From: Stereum hirsutum FP-91666 SS1
Lineage: Eukaryota > Basidiomycota > Agaricomycetes > Russulales > Stereaceae
Direction: 5' to 3'
Assembly (NCBI RefSeq): GCF_000264905.1
Contig: NW_006763143.1
Coordinates: 1,415,314 to 1,479,313 of the forward strand
Length of the DNA: 64,000 nt
The notes beneath the pieces were generated by a model. The model was not told the origin of the DNA. It made no database searches and worked only from the letters and a program-made list of their open reading frames with translations. The position numbers and the translations under genes were made by a program. Below, piece after piece: positions 56,605 through 64,000 of the stretch (position 1 is its first letter; each line of letters opens with the position of its first letter).

Positions 56605-57650
56605 CGCGTCGGAATAGCACAAGGTAAAAATGGAGTGGAGGAGGCTCGTCAATACGTGGAAGTAGGGTCCGTAAGGTCGTCAAAACATAAGGGTTCGGGG
56701 AGCAGAAGATTCTACGAGAGTTGAGTGTTCAGAAACGAGAAGGAGCGAACGGGCAAATTTGACTGCAAAAGGATGACAGCATAAACTGAGGATAGGGTTA
56801 GGAGTGAAGACCTCGGAGCCAATGACACGCGCCACCCTCGTCGACCACCTGCACACGCTTCCTTCCTCTGCTCCGTACCGGTGACTAGTGATTCTCGAGT
56901 CTTGGAAAAACTTTCTGCCAACTGTAGTTTCTGTGCATCTCTTCTGCCTTTGGAGTGCTACTTTAATAGGATCCACAGTGCGAGCTTGGGCATACGCAAA
57001 CCGACTCCTCTCCCATCCTAAATCTTACTTGACCTCTTACGTTCTCAGCATACTAATGGCGAAGCATCGACGGGAGTTACTGCTAGCCGTGGACCCACTT
57101 CTATCACCCGCCATCCGATGTTCTCGTCCTCTTCTTGATCAAGTACCTGTCATACCTTGGCTTGGTCGACCTCTTTGCAGTAACTTGAGCAAGTTTGTCC
57201 AGTCTACTTCCTTGGAGATGTCTTCAAATGAACATATGGAAGACAAGTGGCGCCAATCGTCCGAGGCGTCAGGATCAACCGGACACAGGGTTGTGATACC
57301 TTGGTGATAACTCTCGACAGACATCCTCTCTTCGCTCATTGGCCTCCTTCTGCTGCGCCAAAAGACAACCTCCTTCCTCGTCAACCGATCATATCCTCAA
57401 CCGCAAGAACAAAGTGAAAATACTTGGGTCAATACGCTTGGGTCGCATTCGCCGCCTGCTATTCTTGTGCTCCCGTGGGCGCGACTCCAGTCTTCCATAC
57501 AATGCCGTCAGTCAGCGCCAAATAGTGATTTGCATGGAAGCCGCCGCATCCTATTCAGTTCGGCGGTGATAAATATCCTCGCGCCTACGCCGCAAACGAC
57601 ATCATCTCTTCCTCTTCACCTTCTCTTTCATCCACCGACTTCCTCTGACC
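56605..57650. other. Divergent promoter region
   Basis: About 1.05 kb between the divergent phosphotransferase and DUF2235 genes. Long frames on the plus strand (for example 56888-57307) start at GTG rather than ATG and show no motif; I take them as chance. A pyrimidine-rich tract (TCTTCCTCTTCACCTTCTC type) precedes the DUF2235 ATG. Confidence 0.5.
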
Positions 57651-59847
57651 ATGCCGCTCCCCATGCATTTCCGCGCCGCGAGCGAGCCTGGCACTCGAAA
57701 TGTTGCCTTCAAAGTCAACGGGAGACCACCGCCCCTCCAGAATACCAATAGCGCTGCACCCACAGAGCGACCTCTACTATCTGGCACATCCACCACCTCC
57801 GAGCCCCCTGGTGATCTGTCTGACGATACTCGCTATGGCGCAGCCTATGATGACAGCGTCGTTCCGCCATCGCACACCTACAGAACTCTGATTGTCGCTT
57901 ACGACGGTACGGGCGATCAGTTCGATGATGATGTGAGTCTATGTGGCGCGTCATCGATCACTCAGAACTTACTGTGGCCCATTTCAGAACTCGAACATTG
58001 TACAGTTCTTTTCCATGCTCAAGAAAGATGACAGGGACCAGCAAATGGTCTACTATCAGGTGGATATACTACTCATGTACACCTCTGGTATATCAATACT
58101 GAAGAATCTTTCGAAGGCGGGTATCGGAACATACACCATCCCACAGATCGCTACTCCCGCCTACGCAAAGTTCTCGAAGATGGTGGACATGGCAGTCGCG
58201 CAGAATCTTGACGCTCACGTCATGGGTATGTATGCAACATCCCTACCTTGCTACTAGGTCTGATTAGTCTTTTGCAAGCCGGATACGAATTCCTTATGGA
58301 GCACTGTAAATACCATCCTGTAACCTCGACGTACGACCACTATATCTAACCAACTCTTGCTGTACAGACCAAGCGGAGGACAAAATCTGCATATTTGGCT
58401 TTTCTCGGGGCGCGTACACTGCGAGAGCGTTGGCCGGAATGATTCACAAGGTCGCCTTCTTTGTCTTATCGTCCCGCATCGGCGCTGATGAGCTTCTTCA
58501 TTAGGTCGGGCTTCTCCCTGCGTCTAACAAACAACAGGTGCCGTTCGCGTACAAGGTAAGCAAAAACGCCGACGTATGGCGCAGCCCTTACCTGATGGTT
58601 ATTGTTAGATGTTCACTCGTGGCGACGAGAAAGGATGGAGCCAGAGTACACTGTTCAAGAGAACATTCTCCGTAGATGTTGAGATCGAATTCCTTGGAGT
58701 CTGGTCAGCTTACCCTTACCTTTCCTGCTCCTCAAACTATGCTGACTGCCGACTGACGTCGACTAATATAGGGACACAGTTGCCTCTGTGGGTTTGGTTC
58801 CTCGCCACCTACCGTTCACAACATCCAATACGGCAATCCGCTACTTCCGCCACGCCATTGCCCTCGATGAGCACCGCGCTAAGTTCAAGGCCAACCACTT
58901 TCAGAAGTCGCCGCAGCATATCCACGCGCTCGGTACTCAACCAGGCGAGATGCCTCGTTCGAACCAAAAACCAAGGCATCCGCAGTCTGCGAACGGTGGC
59001 GCAAATCCTCGTCATCCTCATTCACACGCCGGTCAGAAGGTGGGGAGTAAACATCTCGAGAAGGATTATGATGTTCCGATCGTGGAGACGGACGTGTTGG
59101 AGGTTTGGTTCGCTGGTTGTCACACCGGTTCGTTTCGTCTTCTGGTTTGTGAATGGAACTAACACTGACACAACGACTTGCTGCGCTTTGAACCAGATAT
59201 CGGTGGCGGATCTGTCAAGAACGGGACTCGTCATTCGCTCGCGCGGATCCCCTTGAGATGGATGATTCGCGAATGCTTCCGTTGTAACACCGGCATCCAA
59301 TTCCATCGCGAGATGTTCAAGTACATCGGCATGGACCCTAACCATCTCTATCCCTTCGTTCGCCCACGTTCGCCACCGATCTTGTCATACTCCTATCCTC
59401 CCATCAAGAATGAGGATGTCGACCAAAAAGTCGAATCCTTTGATGAGACTGGTGACTGGGGGACGTTGACGGAGGAGGAAGAGGACTTGAGAGACGCGTT
59501 GTGCCCGATGTATGACCAACTGAAGCTGGCCAAGGGCTGGTGGATTCTTGAAGTCCTGCCGTTGAAAGTCAGGTCAACACAGCCGGATCGATCGGTGGTG
59601 GATACTTTCAGGTGTGTCTTTTCAGACGTCTGCTTGAACGTTGGCCATGAATACTAATTTTGTCTTCTCGCTCAGAGTGAACATGGCTCGCCCTCGCAAG
59701 ATACCCAAGCAACACATGAACGGTATCAATGTGCACAGAACCGTGAGGATTCGGATGCAGGCAGACGCGGTCCAGACGCTCAACGGCAAGCCAGAGAAGT
59801 ATACTCCGAGGGCGAAGATGCACGCTGAGCCAAGGTGGCATGACTGA
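57651..59847 (+). CDS. DUF2235 (alpha/beta-hydrolase-like) protein
   Basis: Protein of about 560 aa in nine exons. The DUF2235 domain is related to the catalytic domain of the bacterial type VI phospholipase effectors of the Tle1 group; in fungi its role is unknown. Domain landmarks are TLIVAYDGTGDQFDDDNSN, YYQAGIGTY, the nucleophile-elbow-like FGFSRGAYTARALAGMI with Ser in GFSRG, and FLGVWDTVASVG with an Asp. A later WFAGCHTDIGGG gives the His, in the expected S-D-H order. An N-terminal Pro/Ser/Thr-rich stretch of about 75 residues precedes the domain. The C-terminal 60 residues are basic (NMARPRKIPKQHMNG). No signal peptide. All introns are GT-AG and phase-consistent. Such genes are common in Agaricomycetes, so horizontal transfer need not be recent. 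Confidence 0.87.
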
Positions 59848-60112
59848 TTTGGACGAGGGGTTTCGATGACGTTTCGATGTAATCTCTTGTTGTGTTTGGA
59901 AGTTTCCTTCTCGATTTGTTCTTGACTCGGCGATGGTCATCATGATATCCTCTTACTTGTTGTAACTGTTTATGGTCGTGTCTAGTTAGTGATTTACATA
60001 TAGCCTAGTAATACAACATAATTGCAACACTATTAACTCGTACACATACGCTAGACGTCGTGGATCTGTCTAATGCCGGAAGATCGTTGGTGCCTCGAAG
60101 AAGGGTTGCATG
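59848..60112. other. Short convergent intergenic region
   Basis: About 265 bp between the DUF2235 stop and the arrestin-like stop. AT-rich 3' UTR-like sequence (GTAATACAACATAATTGC); nothing else is seen. Confidence 0.5.
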
Positions 60113-61670
60113 CTACGTGTCGATGTCAGGCTCCTCTTGAAATGGTTCCGTGACGAGCCTGATAGGATACGAATTCCTATGCTCTTGCAACGGGGACCTC
60201 TCCGTACCGGATGGGACGAGGTGCACCACAATATGGTCCTGCAAATCATACAGTAAGCCGTCATATCGAGTCAACCATTGCCTAACATTCTACTAGCCAG
60301 AACACTTTGACGAACCTTGACAAGCAACTGCCTCGTGAAGAAACTCCCGACCGTCTCATCCTGCGTACACCTAACCTCCCCCTCATAATCCAGATTTGCC
60401 AATCCATCATGGTCCTGCATAGCCAAGTTCACGTCCGGAGGAATCGAGCAGAGGTTGGCTTCGCCGAGCTTGATCAGCCTCGTGGCACGTTGTCCTTGGA
60501 TGGAGACCGTGACCTGGCGAGAGAGGAAGACGCTGACTGTGGGTTGTTCGGGAGGTTGAGGGGTGACTGAATGGCGGAAGAGGGAAGAGAGTGCGGAGGT
60601 TGGAGGTGCGGTGTGCATGAATGCGCGAAGGGAGGATACACGGCCACGGAGTTGGAGGTAGACAGGGATGTTATCGCTGAGGGAGTAAATCTGGACGGCT
60701 GGGATGAAAAGCTGCAGAATAGAAACAGTCTTGTCTGAGTGATTGCTGGCCGTGTATAATGGTCACAGCAATACAAACGGCTCACCAGACAATCGATGGC
60801 TTCGATATGTGATTGACTGGGATATGGAACCATTTTCGAAGGAACCTGACGCCATTCTTCAGGTACCGCTTTGATTGTGGAGGAGAACGGGAAGGGTGAG
60901 GATAGAATCGGTCGGTAGGCTCTAGCTCGCGGACGATAGACTATTTCTGCCACCAGTCTGTTAGTTCAAAGCCTCGTGAGACTAGCCTCCGACTTGGAAA
61001 CAGTGATTCTACGGACTTGTCACGGATATGCGACCGCCAGAGTCTCGAATCACTCGATTTCGTGACGCAGACGGTGATATTGTAGCTGCAATCGACGTCG
61101 AGGCCAGTAGGGCCGGGTAACTGCACTTTATAAGTAGGCGGAAGGTCGTACGTATGTCCGCCGTCTTCGTAGGTCAGCGAGAGGATATCCTCGAATAGCA
61201 GTGTTCCAGGGCACATTTCGGACGAAGGCGTTTGAGAGTGTTTGCTCCAAAGCGTGTATGAGCGAAGAAAAACGGGGACTTCCGCATAGGCTGTATCCAT
61301 AATCGATAGTTTCATGACACCTTGTATCTTCAGCGAACATTCAGACAAACCGTGCAAGATTAAATGGAAGAGGGATAGCAGATGCACGAACCTGAACGGC
61401 GACAGACATGATAGACGCTGTATCCGAGTTTATGCTGATTTCGGCACTGACTACCCCACTCCTACCGTAGGTCGGGCTTGCCACACCCTCCTCTTTCCCC
61501 AGAATAGACAGAGTGACAGTGTCATTCCGCCAAGTAAAAGTACGAGATGGAGCCGAACGGCGAGCTCTCCGCGATGTAACAGCTATGCGTGTCTCGTTGG
61601 AACCAGGCTCAGCGGTGTAAGCAGGCGAGCGGCGAGGTGGAGAGTATGCAGGTGGAGAAGTGCTTCCCAT
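60113..61670 (-). CDS. Arrestin-like protein
   Basis: Protein of about 430-450 aa in six or so exons with an arrestin-like two-lobed beta-sandwich pattern. The N-terminal 60 residues are Ser/Pro/Arg-rich and include a PPAY-type site (GSTSPPAYSPP), a possible Nedd4/Rsp5 WW-domain ligand. Then come NDTVTLSILGKEEGVASPTY, KLSIMDTAYAEVPVFLRSYT, LPPTYKVQLPGPTGLDVDCS (an LPPTY strand typical of arrestin folds) and RPRARAYRPILSSPFPFSST. The C-terminal lobe has VSVFLSRQVTVSIQGQ and ends QEEPDIDT after a last exon from about 60240. Fungal arrestin-like adaptors bring ubiquitin ligase to plasma-membrane transporters. Assignment is by fold-level resemblance and motif order, so the subgroup is uncertain. 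Confidence 0.65.
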
Positions 61671-63197
61671 TGTTTTGATTGGGAGTAAAAGGTTACTTCT
61701 CCATGTTTAAGTACTTCAACAGGAGGACTGCGTCGAGATGGTGAGATATTCGAGAGGTCCGCAGGATATGGTTTTCAACTAGGTGTCTCGGAAGCGACAT
61801 AAGTTGCCTTATGACAGATAATGACTCCAGAGAGCCTGCCATCAATATACGTTCCTTAATCTGGACCGAAGCGCTGTGTAAGTATAGTGCCAATCTGGTC
61901 GAACCATGGCTCCGCGCATGGGGCATGTGCACCCAGTCAGACACTCCCCAGCGCTCTGAATGGGCTCGATCCGTTTGGCAGAGCAACTGTGTGAGAGTAG
62001 TTTTTGCGGAATACCTGGTCTAATCAATTGGATGGGAAACATCCAGAGCCCGAATGTGCACATACTGGCATAGAAACGGTACCGACCTTGATGTACCTGC
62101 GTGAGCATGTATCAAACCTGAAATGATGCATTAATCGCGGCAATCGCAGTCCGATGATTGGCTCCCTTGTATGGATAGACGCCTCGAGCACGCAGTCGAG
62201 GCAGAGGGAGGATTAGGGAGGGCCTGCGTAAGTTAGGAGCCGTATGGCGGTCGAGTCAAAGCTAAACCTCTCCGTCGTCCATGCAGTTCGTTTCGTTAGA
62301 ACTCCGACTCTCTCCGACTTCCTGTCATCGCAGCCATTTGTTCAGTTGGTCCATTTTCTCAGAACGGATGGCCGTCCTTCCATTGAGACGGGATTATCCG
62401 CATCCAACTGTGGTAAATATGGACGTGCAGGTCATCAGTAGAACCAGGTGAATTATTGGGTGGCTATTGATAGGTGGCTATCCGGAGGATTCTAGGCACC
62501 CTGAACCAACCCTATACGCACAGATCCTGGGCTCACATGGCCGTTAAAGCCTCTGTCACAGAGCTGCCGAAGCTCCTCTGTGAGTTTGGAGCCGTTCTAA
62601 ACACCCTACAGATAGCCGCATCCGTTAGCTCGCACAAATGTCGGATGGCAGAAGATGGACACGACTCAGACACGACTTGAACACGACCAACCCTCGCTAT
62701 CTCATTCCTATCGTCGGCCATTCCTATGATTCAGATTCAAACCACCACAGTCATGCATCCACCTGAACCTTCTTCTCTGCGTTTTCTGGGCCAGTTCGTG
62801 CGCTTGGAGAGACCCGTACTGCGGCAACAGACTGAAAACAGCACATGTTGACTCGTCCGCTGTTCGAACGTATGATGTGTACTCGGATCGCAGCGATCGC
62901 AGCGCACGCCGGTGGGAGGGAACGTTTGAACAAGCTTTGCATGCTATATCTGTGAGGGCGCAATGGGGTACAAAGCCTGGGCTTTCCCAGCATCTTTCTG
63001 CTGTGTTTGAACGTTCGAGGGTGCTCCCGTTATGGACCGTGGAAAAGGTATGGCGTCTTACTATATAGTCTCGCTCTCAGAGAGCGTCTTTTCTTCACAG
63101 CTTCGTCTGATCTACCCCAGAACATCCCCCGCTTCAGTTAGATCGCGGTTTCTGAGACATACCAGACAAAGCCCGCGCTCGTTCATACATACTGATA
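61671..63197. other. Intergenic region, no gene seen
   Basis: About 1.5 kb between the divergent arrestin-like gene and the gene that runs off the window. Several short frames of 60-90 codons on both strands have no motif or splice support. No tRNA-like structure was noticed. Confidence 0.5.
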
Positions 63198-64000
63198 ATG
63201 CAGTCTTCCCACTACCCAACTTCTACTTCTTCGTCCGATAAAAGGGTCTCGTCCAGCTCTTCACGATCCTCTATGACGGCCGACATCGCCCTCTACGAAT
63301 ATCTCTACGGAGATTCATCACCCTCCACACAAGACTTCGTATGTTCTCTGCCCTCGATGATGAAGATTGTTTTTGATATCCGCACGCTATACAGTATCAG
63401 GCACAATTGGCCGACTTTGCATATTCGATACAGTCTCGTTTAGCCAGTGACGTGGCGCTGGTGGGTTCATTCTCCTTCTGATAGGCTGTTGGATATCTAA
63501 CTTCTAAGTTAGGACTATATGCCTGACATGGACGCGTTGATATCCCAGTTCACTGAGGACGAAGCGTTACCCTCGTACCTGTCGTTGAAAGACGCCCTCA
63601 CGCACACAGGATCAATACACCCTTTCCAACCCTTCACTCTCCCCAGCGACTCTCCTCCACAGCTCTCGGATTACCTCAACTGTCCTCCATCCCCGTTCTC
63701 ATTCTCATCGCCATCTGAATCTCCGTCAGCTTCCGAGCGCGAATTTTCCGCCCCATCGCCATCATCATCTACTCCAATCGATTCGTACGACATGCAAAGC
63801 GACCTATTCGAGAACGATCTCTCACGATCCATGGAGTGGTCCGACCCTAGGGGTCTCCAGCAAGAAAACAGTATGTCACACCACCACCGACGGCTCTCGC
63901 ATGAGTCCTCCACGCTCTCAGGTCCGGAAGACCGTGAACTATCGTTCGCGGTTTCCGGAAATGAGAGCACTTCCTCTGAGGGGCCTCACGCGATAATCGC
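63198..64000 (+). CDS. Ser/Pro-rich protein, 5' part only (runs off the window)
   Basis: The first three exons of a gene that continues past the window. Exon 1 begins at the ATG at 63198 (MQSSHYPTSTSSSDKRVSSS) and ends TQDF before a GTATGT donor. Exon 2 gives YQAQLADFAYSIQSRLASDV. Exon 3 starts DYMPDMDALISQFTEDEALP and continues to the window end. The sequence is Ser/Pro/Asp-rich, with acidic and hydrophobic motifs (DALISQFTEDE, YLSLKDAL) like transcriptional activation regions. A DNA-binding domain may lie in the missing part. I do not recognise the family. Confidence 0.65.

Noticed and set aside
56888..57307. 139-codon frame between the phosphotransferase and DUF2235 genes
   Set aside because: It starts with GTG, has no domain or splice partner, and lies in the divergent promoter region.
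60113..61670. Fungal membrane-transport or kinase identity for the arrestin-like gene
   Set aside because: No transmembrane segments and no kinase motifs; the beta-sandwich strand pattern and PPAY motif favour an arrestin fold.
1..64000. tRNA, rRNA or CRISPR features
   Set aside because: I noticed no paired A/B-box tRNA pattern, no rRNA-like stretch and no regularly spaced direct repeats; a covariance search was not possible.

Overview
The window looks like nuclear DNA of a filamentous basidiomycete, most likely an Agaricomycete. Genes are dense and lie on both strands. Almost all are split by short introns of about 50-105 nt with GT..AG ends and CTRAY-like branch sites. Several proteins are typical of mushroom-forming fungi: a NACHT-WD40 NOD-like receptor, a DUF2235 protein, an arrestin-like protein, a tandem pair of seven-helix membrane proteins and a Pumilio protein ending in DRMRAYYGY. 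There is no operon structure. Exon models were built by hand from splice signals, reading phase and conserved motifs. I recognised no tRNA, rRNA or CRISPR array, but I had no covariance search to exclude them.

Left part (1-13 kb): a probable retrotransposon LTR edge, UDP-GlcNAc pyrophosphorylase (-), a secreted GH5 exo-beta-1,3-glucanase with a 4-nt microexon (+), a single-pass membrane protein (+), a small one-helix protein (-), riboflavin synthase (+), and a divergent pair of transcription factor genes (Zn2Cys6 and bHLH). Cell-wall precursor supply (UAP1) and wall-glucan remodelling (GH5) lie next to each other, probably by chance.

Middle part (13-43 kb): a 23-exon P3A-type plasma-membrane H+-ATPase with two GC-AG introns and an acidic insert in its actuator domain; a 123-bp MITE-like element; a membrane-anchored MYND zinc-finger protein; a tandem duplication of a seven-helix membrane protein whose two upstream regions share a spaced palindrome; two adjacent large Ser/Pro-rich disordered proteins; a 95-aa protein; an MDR-family oxidoreductase; a vacuolar-type serine carboxypeptidase; and an intact 1,564-aa NLR (C2-like, helical domain, NACHT, about 13 WD40 repeats). 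The NLR start codon appears to be split by an intron.

Right part (43-64 kb): housekeeping genes. These are a Pumilio RNA-binding protein, an Alr4036-type FMN-binding protein, histidyl-tRNA synthetase with an in-frame upstream start that would add a mitochondrial presequence, an Ulp1-family SUMO protease, a CDP-alcohol phosphotransferase (choline/ethanolamine phosphotransferase), the DUF2235 hydrolase-like protein, an arrestin-like protein, and the 5' part of a Ser/Pro-rich gene that runs off the window.

No clear, wholly new multi-gene system was found. The most interesting signals are the split-start NLR, the MITE family, the duplicated receptor-like genes with their conserved palindrome, and the cluster of micro-exons and GC-AG introns.
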